A program made the position numbers and the translations under genes. Of a stretch of 64,000 nucleotides of DNA, positions 31,998 to 40,152 are shown piece after piece. Every line of letters begins with the position of its first letter. The first letter of the stretch is position 1. Source of the DNA: CAZMXP01 sp964570285 (GTDB taxonomy: Bacteria > Planctomycetota > PLA2). The notes beneath the pieces are model-generated. The model worked only from the letters and a program-made list of their open reading frames with translations, searched no databases and was not told where the DNA came from. The stretch is from assembly GCA_964570285.1 (NCBI GenBank), contig CAZMXP010000021.1:8308-72307 (forward strand), given 5' to 3'.

Positions 31998-33095
31998 ATG
32001 CGTAACGTGATCGTAGCGGTTTTCACCCTTCTCGCGCCGCTCTGGGCCCAGGAGGTGCACGTCTATGTGAGCCTCGACGAGGAGCATTCGGCAAAGGTGC
32101 TGAAGGACTTCGAGGCGGAGACCGGCGTGAAGGTGGTGGCGACCTTCGACACCGAGGCGACGAAGACCGTCGGGCTCGTGCAGCGTCTCATCCGGGAGAA
32201 GAGCGATCCGCAGGCGGACGTCTACTGGAACAACGAACTCGCGACGACGATCAAGCTGAAGGAGCACGGCGTGCTCGCGCCCTACCGCTCGCCCGCGGCC
32301 GAGGGGATCCCCGCCGAGTTCAAGGACGCGGAGGGCTACTGGACCGGATTCGCCGCGCGCGGGCGCGTGCTGATCGTCAATACCGATCTCGTGAAGCCCG
32401 CCGAGTTCCCGACGTCGATGTGGGATCTCTGCGATCCGAAGTGGAGCGGCAAGACCTGCATGGCGCGTCCGGCCACCGGCACGACGGCGGCGCACGCCGC
32501 GGTGCTCTATGTGCGCGACGAGGCGAAGGCGGACGAGTACTTCGGCAAGCTCGCGGCGAACCGCGTCACCTGGCTCACCGGCAACGCGCACTGCATGCGC
32601 GAGGTCGCCGCGGGGCGCTTCCACTTCGGGTGGACCGACACCGACGACTTCTTCGTCGCGAAGCTGCAGGACAGCCCGGTCGCCCAGGTCTTCCCCGACG
32701 CGGCGGAGGGCGAGGCGGGCGTGCTCTACATCCCGAACAGCCTCGTGCTGATCCGGGGCGCGAAGCGGGCCGAGGAGGGGAAGCGGCTGATCGACTGGCT
32801 GCTGCGGCCCGAGATCGAGGAACGTCTCGCGAAGTCGGCGACGGCGCAGATCCCCGTGCGGCCCGGCGTCGCGGTGCCCGACCACGTGAAGCGCCCCGAC
32901 CAGATTGGCGCCGTGATGCAGGTGGACTGGGATCGCGTCGGCAAGGAATACGACCGGTGGGTCGGTCGCGCCAACGAGCAGCTCGCGGTCGCCCAGGAGT
33001 CGGGCGCGACGCTCATCTGGATCGCCGCGGTCGTCTTCCTGCTGCTCGCCGCGATCTTCCTCCTGCTGAGGCGCACGACGCGCGACCCGGTGTAG
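31998..33095 (+). CDS. Iron-type extracellular solute-binding protein with C-terminal membrane anchor
   Basis: 365 aa. Signal peptide VIVAVFTLLAPLWAQ, then a periplasmic binding fold of the Fe(3+) FutA/FbpA class (VHVYVSLDEEHSAKVLKDFE, ADVYWNNE, MWDLCDPKWSGK, MARPATGTTAAH, FGWTDTDDFF, VLYIPNSLVLIRGAK). Unusually, it ends with a transmembrane helix (LIWIAAVVFLLLAAIFLLL) and basic tail. No permease or ATPase genes accompany it. The GGAG at 31986-31989 is 8 bases before ATG 31998, so this start is preferred over GTG 31989. It follows the response regulator by 19 bp and may belong to its regulon. It could be a sensor component rather than a transporter part. Confidence 0.85.
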   Translation: MRNVIVAVFTLLAPLWAQEVHVYVSLDEEHSAKVLKDFEAETGVKVVATFDTEATKTVGLVQRLIREKSDPQADVYWNNELATTIKLKEHGVLAPYRSPAAEGIPAEFKDAEGYWTGFAARGRVLIVNTDLVKPAEFPTSMWDLCDPKWSGKTCMARPATGTTAAHAAVLYVRDEAKADEYFGKLAANRVTWLTGNAHCMREVAAGRFHFGWTDTDDFFVAKLQDSPVAQVFPDAAEGEAGVLYIPNSLVLIRGAKRAEEGKRLIDWLLRPEIEERLAKSATAQIPVRPGVAVPDHVKRPDQIGAVMQVDWDRVGKEYDRWVGRANEQLAVAQESGATLIWIAAVVFLLLAAIFLLLRRTTRDPV

Positions 33096-33170
33096 GCGTG
33101 CCGCGGCCGGACGGGCCGGCGCGCACGAATCCGCAGGCGGTCGGATAAGCTCTAGGGGTCGCTTCCCGAC

Positions 33171-33246
33171 GACCCCATCGTCTAGAGGCCTAGGACTCGG
33201 CCCTTTCAAGGCCGCAACACGGGTTCGAATCCCGTTGGGGTCGCCA
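33171..33246 (+). tRNA. tRNA-Glu (TTC)
   Basis: Complete cloverleaf: acceptor GACCCCA / TGGGGTC, anticodon stem CGGCC/GGCCG around CTTTCAA (anticodon TTC), T-arm ACGGG-TTCGAAT-CCCGT. CCA is encoded, unlike the tRNA-Lys in this window. Confidence 0.96.
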
Positions 33247-33337
33247 CGCGCAGCGCGGCTTCGCGCGGCGACCGGGGGGGGGCGGCCGCGGAAGGCCGGG
33301 CTGCGCGCGCCGACTCACGGGGTGCCCCGGGAAACCG

Positions 33338-36300
33338 ATGATAACTGCCGTGATCGGCGAGATGCTCGGGACCCGTCGTCTGCTGTCGGAGCTGGGCACC
33401 GGCGGCATGGGGACGGTCTATCTGGCCGAGGACGGCGAGGGCGCGCGGGTGGCGCTCAAGGTCGTGCACCCGCACCTGCTGCTGACGCCGCGCCACCGGG
33501 AGCGGTTCCTGCGCGAGGCGGAACTCGGCCTGCGCATCCGCCACCCGAACGTCGTCGCGACGTTCGGCGTCGAGTCGATGTCCGCGCAGGGCCGGGAGAC
33601 GCTCGCGATCTCGATGGAATACGTCGAGGGGCAGACGCTGCGCTCGCTGCTCGACGAACTGGGCCGCGTGCCGGAGGAGCTCTGCCGCCACATCGCCATC
33701 GAGGTCGCGAAGGCGCTCGAGGCGATGCACGCCGACGGCGTCGTCCACCGGGACCTGAAACCGGAGAACGTCCTCGTGACGCGGGACCACGTCGTGAAGG
33801 TGATGGACCTCGGCGTCGCGAGCCTGCTCGGAGAGCGGTCCGGCCTCTCGCAGACCGGCTCGTTCGTCGGGTCGGTGCTCTACGCGGCGCCGGAGCTGTT
33901 CCGCGCCGAGCAGCCCGACGGGCGGTCGGACCTCTACGCCCTCGGGCTCGTGCTCTACGAACTCTCGACGGGCCGCCACCCGTTCCCGGGCGACGACATC
34001 GCGACCGTCATCCAGCGCCACCTCGGCGAGGAGCCGCGTGCCCCCGCGCTGCTGAACCCCCAGCTCTCCCCGCTCTTCGAGGAGTGCGTGAAGGCGCTGC
34101 TGGCGAAGGAGCGCGAGGGGCGCTTCGCGTCGGCGCGGCTGCTGCGGGACGTGCTCGAAGAGGGCGAACGCTCGCTCTGGTGGCAGCAGAGGGCGCGGGC
34201 GATCCGCACCGGCACGCGACAGCCGCTGCGTCGCATCCGGATCCCCCGGGAGACGGCGCTCCACGGGCGCGACGACGAGCTGGCCACGCTCCGCAGGCTC
34301 TGGGCGCAGGCGAAGGCGGGGCAGGCGCAGGTCGTCCTGATCGAGGGCGAGGCGGGCATCGGGAAGACGCGCCTCGTCGACGAGTTCGTCGCGAAACTCC
34401 GCGACGAGGGCGAGGAGGTGAACTTCCTCTTCGGGAGCTACCCTCCCGGCGGCGCCGCGACCGCCGCGAGCGCCTTCGTGACGGCCTGCCTTGAGCAGTT
34501 CGGGGCCGACGGTCTCGAGGCGACGCTCGGCCGCTACCTCGCGGTCACCCCGGGCCTGATCCCGGCCTTCGCGGCCTTGCTGGGCGGCGAGGCGACGCCG
34601 AAGGGCGAGCAGCCCCTGACGCAGGATTCGCTGCAGGCGGTCTTCGTCCACGCCCTGCGCGCGCTTGCCGCGGAGCGTCCGACGGTGCTGCTCGTCGAGG
34701 ACCTGCACTTCGCGCCGCAGGGGGGACGCGCGCTCTTCGCGGCGCTGGCCCTCGGGCTCCCCCAGCATCGCGTCCTGCTCGTGGGCACGACCCGGCCGGG
34801 ACTGCCCGGCGACTGGGTCGCCGAGATGGACTACCTGCCCCATGTCTCGCGCCTTCCGCTCGCGCGCCTCGGCCCGAAGGATCTCGCGCGCCTGCTGATG
34901 GATGCGTTCGGATCCGAGCGGCTCGCGCGCGAACTCGCCTACGCGATCGGCGCGAAGTCCGACGGCAACCCCTTCTTCACCTTCGAGATCATCCGCGGCC
35001 TGCGCGAGGGGAAGTTCATCACGCAGAAGCGGGACGGCACGTGGGTCAAGACGCAGATGATCGAGCAGATCGAGCTGCCGGACACCGTGAAGGAGCTGAT
35101 CCAGGCGCGCATGGCCGACCTCGACCCGGAGGAGCAGAACCTGCTCGACGTCGCCGCCTGCTGCGGCTACGAGTTCGACCCGCGCCTCGTCGGGCGCGTG
35201 CTGGGCCTCGGCGGCATCCCCGCGCTGCAACGGCTCGCCCGCATCGAGCGCAGCCACAGGCTCGTGCGCTCGGCCGGCGCGAAGTACGTCTTCGACCACC
35301 ACCAGGTGCAGGAGTCGCTCTACGAGGCGCTCGCGGAGCCCCTGCGCGAGGAGTACCACCAGGCGCTCGCCGAGGCGCTGGAAGGCGGCGCGCACCGGGA
35401 CGAGGACGAGGGGGCCGCCGCGGTGGAACTCTGCCGCCACTTCCTGCGCTCCGCGTGCGCGAGGCGGGCCGCCCCCTACCTGACGGGCGCGCTCGACCAT
35501 CTCGAGAGGGCCTACGCGAACGAGGCGGTCGTCGATCTCGCGGAGCGCGCGCTCGCGGTCCCGGGCCTGCTGGAGGGGCGCCCGCGGCTCGAGACCCTGC
35601 TGAGGGCGCGCGCGCGGCTCGACCTCCTCGGGCATCGCGGTCGCGAGCGGGCCATGCTCGACGAGGCGGTCGCAATCGCGGACGCGCTCGGCGACGCCGC
35701 GCTCCGCTCCCGCGTGCACTTCGAGATGGGCTGCCACCTCTTCCGCGGCGCCCTCTACGAGGAGGCGGGCCGCCGCTTCGCCGACGCCCTCGAGCTCGCC
35801 GGGCAGGCGGGCGACCGGCCGCTCTACGCCCGCGTCGTCGGCTGCCTCGGCGGCATCGCGTTCGACCGCGGCGACTACGAGCAGGCGCGCCTGCACCACG
35901 AGCGCCACCGCGCGCTCGCCGCCGAGATCGGCGACCTGCGCGGGGAGGCGAGCGCGAGCGGCAACCTCGGCATCGCGCTCAAGAACCTCGGGCGGCTCGC
36001 GGAGGCGCGGTCGAACCTCGAGCGCCACCTCGCCCTCTCGCGGCAGACGGGCGACCGGCGAGGCGAGGTCATCGCGATGGGCAATCTCGGGCTCGTCTGC
36101 ACGACGCTCGGCCTCTGGGAGGAGGCGCGCGGCCACCTGACTCACTGTCTCGGACTCGCGCGCGAGATGGGGTTCCGCCACGCCGAGGCGTGCGTCATGG
36201 GCAATCTGGGCAGCGTGCTTCTCTGCTTCGGCCATGCCTCGGAGGCGCTGGAGCAGCACGAGAACCACCGCGCGCTCAGCCGCGAGATCGGCGATCGCCG

Positions 36301-37114
36301 CGGCGAGGCGAACGCGACGGGCAACCTCGGGATCGCGGCGATGGCGCTGGGCCGCTACGCCGAGGCCCTCGAGCACATCCACGCGTTCATGGATCTGTCG
36401 CGCCAGATCGGCGACCGCCGCGGCGACGCGATCGCGCTGGAGACGATGGGGCGGCTCCAGCTTGCGCTGGGCGACCCGGCGGCGGCCCACGGGGCGTTCA
36501 CGAAGTCGCTCGAGCTGGCGAGGCTGCTCGGCGCGCGCGGTCCCGAAGGGAGCGCGCTGCACGGCCTCGGCATGGCGGCCGAGCAGGTGGGCGACCTCGG
36601 CGGCGCGGCGCGGCTCTACGGCGAGGCCCTCGCGCTCCGCCGCGGGATCGGGGAGAGGAGCGGAGCCGCGGCGACGCTGCTGGCCCTCGGGCGTGTCGAG
36701 GGGGCGCGCGGGCGCGGCGACGAGGCGGCGGCGCGGATCGGGGAGGCGGAGGAACTCGGCAGGGAACTGGGGGCCCCGGCGACGCTGCTGCTCGGCGCCG
36801 CGCTCGCGGGCCGGACGGACGCGGCGCTCGCCCTGCTCGCCGCCCACGCGGACCGCGTGCCGCTTCCCGAACGCATGGAGGTGTCCTTCCTGCTCTGGAA
36901 AGCCACCGGCGACGCGCGCCATCGCGCGGAGGCGGAGCGCCTCCTCGGCCACCTGCGCGACCACGCCCCCGAGGCTTCCCGCGCGTCGCTGCTGCGCAAC
37001 GTCCCGCTGCACCGCGAGATCGCGAGGACGGAATCTCCGCGTGGGGCTTGCTTGGCCAGACCACAGGAATGGGGCCCCGGCCGGGGGCTCGACGCGCCGT
37101 GCGGGCCAGCGTGA
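33338..37114 (+). CDS. Ser/Thr protein kinase with AAA ATPase and TPR repeats
   Basis: 1258 aa, cytoplasmic. Residues 12-275 form a kinase domain: glycine loop ELGTGGMGTVYLAE, Lys in VALKVV, catalytic loop VHRDLKPENVL (near 140), DLG in place of DFG (VKVMDLGVAS), APE in LYAAPELF. From about 315 an AAA_16-type ATPase: Walker A EGEAGIGKTRLV (near 337) and PTVLLVEDLHF as Walker B. From about 770 to 1150 a row of tetratricopeptide repeats with the recurring GNLGIAxxxLGRxxEA pattern. This plan is common in Planctomycetota and Myxococcota signalling. The TPR array probably binds the substrate; ligand unknown. Start could also be GTG 33350 or ATG 33362. Confidence 0.92.
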   Translation: MITAVIGEMLGTRRLLSELGTGGMGTVYLAEDGEGARVALKVVHPHLLLTPRHRERFLREAELGLRIRHPNVVATFGVESMSAQGRETLAISMEYVEGQTLRSLLDELGRVPEELCRHIAIEVAKALEAMHADGVVHRDLKPENVLVTRDHVVKVMDLGVASLLGERSGLSQTGSFVGSVLYAAPELFRAEQPDGRSDLYALGLVLYELSTGRHPFPGDDIATVIQRHLGEEPRAPALLNPQLSPLFEECVKALLAKEREGRFASARLLRDVLEEGERSLWWQQRARAIRTGTRQPLRRIRIPRETALHGRDDELATLRRLWAQAKAGQAQVVLIEGEAGIGKTRLVDEFVAKLRDEGEEVNFLFGSYPPGGAATAASAFVTACLEQFGADGLEATLGRYLAVTPGLIPAFAALLGGEATPKGEQPLTQDSLQAVFVHALRALAAERPTVLLVEDLHFAPQGGRALFAALALGLPQHRVLLVGTTRPGLPGDWVAEMDYLPHVSRLPLARLGPKDLARLLMDAFGSERLARELAYAIGAKSDGNPFFTFEIIRGLREGKFITQKRDGTWVKTQMIEQIELPDTVKELIQARMADLDPEEQNLLDVAACCGYEFDPRLVGRVLGLGGIPALQRLARIERSHRLVRSAGAKYVFDHHQVQESLYEALAEPLREEYHQALAEALEGGAHRDEDEGAAAVELCRHFLRSACARRAAPYLTGALDHLERAYANEAVVDLAERALAVPGLLEGRPRLETLLRARARLDLLGHRGRERAMLDEAVAIADALGDAALRSRVHFEMGCHLFRGALYEEAGRRFADALELAGQAGDRPLYARVVGCLGGIAFDRGDYEQARLHHERHRALAAEIGDLRGEASASGNLGIALKNLGRLAEARSNLERHLALSRQTGDRRGEVIAMGNLGLVCTTLGLWEEARGHLTHCLGLAREMGFRHAEACVMGNLGSVLLCFGHASEALEQHENHRALSREIGDRRGEANATGNLGIAAMALGRYAEALEHIHAFMDLSRQIGDRRGDAIALETMGRLQLALGDPAAAHGAFTKSLELARLLGARGPEGSALHGLGMAAEQVGDLGGAARLYGEALALRRGIGERSGAAATLLALGRVEGARGRGDEAAARIGEAEELGRELGAPATLLLGAALAGRTDAALALLAAHADRVPLPERMEVSFLLWKATGDARHRAEAERLLGHLRDHAPEASRASLLRNVPLHREIARTESPRGACLARPQEWGPGRGLDAPCGPA

Positions 37115-37133
37115 GCGCAGAGGCCGCGCTCAC
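37111..37133 (+). terminator. Stem-loop at the end of the kinase-TPR gene
   Basis: Perfect 8-bp stem GTGAGCGC / GCGCTCAC with a 7-base loop, overlapping the stop codon. No T-run follows. The next gene is convergent. Confidence 0.45.
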
Positions 37134-37209
37134 GCTCGCGCGCGGCTACCCCGCGAGGCCACCTGGATGGGCCGGCCCCTCGGAAGGGCCCTGCGTTGTC
37201 GCGCCCGGT

Positions 37210-37563
37210 CTAGGGCATGGGTGGGCACTGGACCGGGCCGCGGCAGCACTCGTTGCCATCCTCGTCGTAGCAGACCTCCTGGAAGCACCCCTGCCCGACA
37301 TCCGGCCGGGGCATGTAGATGCAGTAGTAGGGGTGTTTCGAGCGCGGCTCGTCGCCGACACTGATGCCCACGAGTCTCTCCCGCAGTTTCGCCAACCACC
37401 AGTCGATGTGGGCCACGGCTAGACGCGCCCTCCCGTGCCGTAGGACGCCTCTCGGGAAGAACGAGACCCGCAGCGCAGCGAGCACGCTGACCTCCGGTTT
37501 CGCCTTCGCGCGCGATCGCGCCTTCGGTGTGCGCTTGGGTCCGGCCTTGCGTCTCGTTGCCAT
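37210..37563 (-). CDS. Small cysteine-containing hypothetical protein
   Basis: 117 aa, not recognised. A strongly basic, low-complexity N terminus of about 25 residues (MATRRKAGPKRTPKARSRAK) is followed by an amphipathic middle (HIDWWLAKLRERLVGI) and a C-terminal tail with four cysteines (YYCIYM, GCFQEVCYDEDGNECC, VQC), of which several could chelate metal or form disulfides. ATG is preceded by AGGAGGAG, a strong ribosome site. It lies 16 bp after the FGE-domain kinase gene on the same strand, so it is likely co-transcribed and may be a kinase partner. Confidence 0.7.
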   Translation of the reverse strand: MATRRKAGPKRTPKARSRAKAKPEVSVLAALRVSFFPRGVLRHGRARLAVAHIDWWLAKLRERLVGISVGDEPRSKHPYYCIYMPRPDVGQGCFQEVCYDEDGNECCRGPVQCPPMP

Positions 37564-37579
37564 CGTCTCCTCCTGTTCG

Positions 37580-39946
37580 CTATTCGCGATGGATCACCTG
37601 TGGGCGGCTGCTGCGCGCACCGCGCGCGCCCAGCCGCTGGTTCATCCTCCCGGGCATGCGGAAGTAAGAGGCCTCGAAGTGGTGCGTCGCGGGATCGCGC
37701 ACGCCTGATCGGGCTCCGTACGACCCGCCGCGCAGGACGCGCTGGTTGAAGTCGAAAATGGGAAACTCGAACTTCGGCCTTGCGTCCCACTCGAAGGTCG
37801 TGCCCGGATAGGGCAGGTACCGGTCTGCCGTCCACTCGGCGATGTTTCCCACCATGTCGTAGAGGCCATGGGCGTAACCAGGTCCGCCGTGCGTGCCGGT
37901 CGGGAGCAGCGTGCCCGTCCGTACGTTCGCCTTGGAATCGTCCCACTCGTCGCCCCACGGGTACTTCCGCCCCTCCGGTCCACGCGCCGCTGCCTCCCAC
38001 TCGGTCTCGGTCGGCAGGCGCTTGCCCAGGAATGCCAAGAACTGGCCGGCCTCGAGCCAGGAGCTGAAGTGCATCGGCAGGCCCGCGGCCTCCGGCTCGA
38101 ACGCCCCCGTCTTCCACGCGACGGGCAGGTAGGGGAGCGGCTGTCCAGTGCGGCGCAGGAACGCGAGGTAGCGGTCGAAGTCCTCCTGCGTGGCCTCGGT
38201 GCGGTCGATGTAGTAGGCGTCCAGGGGAACGTCGGCGCGCGGCGCCGAGCCGGTGTCGACGCTCGCGTCGACGCCGATGGGGTAGACCCCAGCCGGCACG
38301 AGCGCCATGCGGGCGACGACCTCCTCGGTCGCGTGGAGAATCATCCACGCGCGATCGAGGCGCTGGAGCGGATCGATCGACAGCCAGGTCTCGGTGAATC
38401 GGCCGTCCGCAGCAATCGCCGTAACCAGATAGTCGCCGGTGACAAGGGTGATGGCGCAGCGTCCGTACGCGTCCGTGGATCCGAGGTACTCGGCCGGGGC
38501 GAACAGGCGCTTGGCCTGGATGTACTCCGCTGCGTAGAGGCGCGCAGCCCCTCCCTCGACGGTGACGGTGACCGTTCCGATCCCCGCGGCCTGGCGGTAG
38601 AGAAGATCCAGCCCCGGGTCGTCGGGGTCCATGCGTCGCGCCTCTTCGAGGACGACACGCGCGCGCTCGTGACGCTGCTCGAGCACGAGCCGCTCGGCCA
38701 GCTCCTTGAGCTCCGCCGCCCTGTGGCGCCGCAGGTCCGCGAGCGCGGCGAGCTCCGCTTCGGCTTCGCGGTGGGAGGGCGCCACGTGGAGCAGCAGGTC
38801 GTGCAGGACCGCCGCGGCCCGATCGTAGGCGCCGGCCTCCCGGAACGCCCTCGTCCTCTCCAGCATCGCGGCGATGTTGCTACGCTGCTCGACCTGCGCG
38901 CGGAGGAGGACGATGCCGCCGCCCAGCAGCGCGAGCGCGAGTGCCACACTGACGAAGGTCAACGGCTTGTTCCGCGACGCGCGCCGCAGGAGGTGGCCGA
39001 TGACTCCGACCGGCCGGGCGAGGATGTCCTCGCGGTCGAGGAAGCGCTGCAGGTCGTCCGCGAACGCCTCCGCGGAGGCATATCGGCGGTCGGGGTCCTT
39101 CTCCAGCGACTTGAGGACCACCGTCTCGAGATCGCGCGAGACGCGCGGGTTGAGAATCCGCGGACGCGCGGGCTCTTTGTGCAGGATCCGCCGGAACACG
39201 GTCGTGATGTCCTCGCCCGGGAAGGGGCGCTCCAGCGTCAGCAACTCGTAGAGGGTCACACCCGTGGAGAAGACATCCGTGCGTCCGTCCACGGTGACCA
39301 TGCCGACGGCGACCTGCTCGGGGCTCATGTACCAGGGCGTGCCGCGCGGTTGGCCAGCCTGGCTGAACGCGGGCTCCTCGAGCAGCCGCGCGAGTCCGAA
39401 GTCGGCGATGAGCACGCGCCCCGTCTCGCTCAGAAGCAGGTTCTGAGGTTTGATGTCACGGTGGATCACGCCATGCGCGTGGGCGTGCTGGAGTCCGCGG
39501 AGGACCTCGATGGCGATCTTCACGGCCCACTCGATGTAGGCGCGATCGGTGGCTTCCGTCGTGGCCTGCATGCGACGGCGGCCCTCGTTCTCGGACGGCC
39601 CTTGTCGCGCCGCGAACGCCGCGCGGCGCTCCTGGGCGTCGACGATCGCCTTGGCGAGCGACCCTCCGCGCACATACTCCGTGGCGATGAACTCCGTCTC
39701 CCCCACGCGGCCGCGCTCGTGGACCTGAACGATGTTCGGGTGCTGCAGGCGTGCGCCCGCCTCCGCTTCGCGATGGAACCGCGTCACCGCCTCCGCGGAG
39801 GCGGCGTGAAACGCGGGAAGCACCTTGAGGGCTACCGAGCGGTGCAGCCGCGTCTGCTCCGCCTCGTAGACCACCGCCATGCCCCCGCGCCCGATCTCGC
39901 GGATGATCCGGTAGCCCGCAAACTCGGTCCCGGCCTGGAGGTCCAT
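37580..39946 (-). CDS. Ser/Thr protein kinase with transmembrane helix and FGE/SUMF1-like domain
   Basis: 788 aa. Kinase domain in residues 10-300: IGRGGMAVVYEAE, VALKVLP, IHRDIKPQNLLL (near 167), IADFGLARLL, WYMSPEQV. A membrane helix near 318-340 (FVSVALALALLGGGIVLL), a helical region with TPR-like repeats (AFREAGAYDRAAAVLHDLL), a small beta domain, then an FGE-sulfatase/SUMF1-type domain from about 545 (YYIDRTEATQEDFDRYLAF, RLPTETEWEAAARGPEGRKYPWGDEW, GLYDMVGNIAEWTADRY, RVLRGGSY). The catalytic cysteines of true formylglycine-generating enzymes are absent, so this is probably a ligand-binding lectin-like fold facing outside. Start ATG 39946 begins MDLQAGTEFAGYRI; an upstream in-frame start at 40075 is rejected. 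Confidence 0.9.
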   Translation of the reverse strand: MDLQAGTEFAGYRIIREIGRGGMAVVYEAEQTRLHRSVALKVLPAFHAASAEAVTRFHREAEAGARLQHPNIVQVHERGRVGETEFIATEYVRGGSLAKAIVDAQERRAAFAARQGPSENEGRRRMQATTEATDRAYIEWAVKIAIEVLRGLQHAHAHGVIHRDIKPQNLLLSETGRVLIADFGLARLLEEPAFSQAGQPRGTPWYMSPEQVAVGMVTVDGRTDVFSTGVTLYELLTLERPFPGEDITTVFRRILHKEPARPRILNPRVSRDLETVVLKSLEKDPDRRYASAEAFADDLQRFLDREDILARPVGVIGHLLRRASRNKPLTFVSVALALALLGGGIVLLRAQVEQRSNIAAMLERTRAFREAGAYDRAAAVLHDLLLHVAPSHREAEAELAALADLRRHRAAELKELAERLVLEQRHERARVVLEEARRMDPDDPGLDLLYRQAAGIGTVTVTVEGGAARLYAAEYIQAKRLFAPAEYLGSTDAYGRCAITLVTGDYLVTAIAADGRFTETWLSIDPLQRLDRAWMILHATEEVVARMALVPAGVYPIGVDASVDTGSAPRADVPLDAYYIDRTEATQEDFDRYLAFLRRTGQPLPYLPVAWKTGAFEPEAAGLPMHFSSWLEAGQFLAFLGKRLPTETEWEAAARGPEGRKYPWGDEWDDSKANVRTGTLLPTGTHGGPGYAHGLYDMVGNIAEWTADRYLPYPGTTFEWDARPKFEFPIFDFNQRVLRGGSYGARSGVRDPATHHFEASYFRMPGRMNQRLGARGARSSRPQVIHRE

Positions 39947-40089
39947 CGCGTCACGCTCCCGTGGCGCGTTCGCACATCGCCCGCGCCATCGGGTCCACGC
40001 GGCCATTGTCGCGAACCAGGTCCTGAACGCAAGAGCACCCGGATAGCCAGGGGGGGCGTCGCCCCCGCTCCTCAATTGCCGAGGCGTGC

Positions 40090-40119
40090 TTGACGCGCGC
40101 CCCCGCCCGAAGCAATACT
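40090..40119 (+). promoter_or_regulatory. Promoter of the HExxH protein gene
   Basis: TTGACG at 40090-40095, an 18-bp spacer, AATACT at 40114-40119. The predicted start gives a leader of about 27 bases containing GGGAGG at 40139-40144. It lies in the 206-bp gap between divergent genes; nothing else is recognised there. Confidence 0.6.
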
Positions 40120-40152
40120 GGCGCTGGACCGGATGTCAAGGGAGGCTTGGAC

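Noticed and set aside
33171..33246. tRNA-Glu as an integration site
   Set aside because: No duplicated tRNA 3' end was found downstream and no integrase adjoins it.
37580..39946. Formylglycine-generating enzyme activity
   Set aside because: The C-terminal domain has the fold signatures but lacks the catalytic cysteine region, and no sulfatase gene is nearby.
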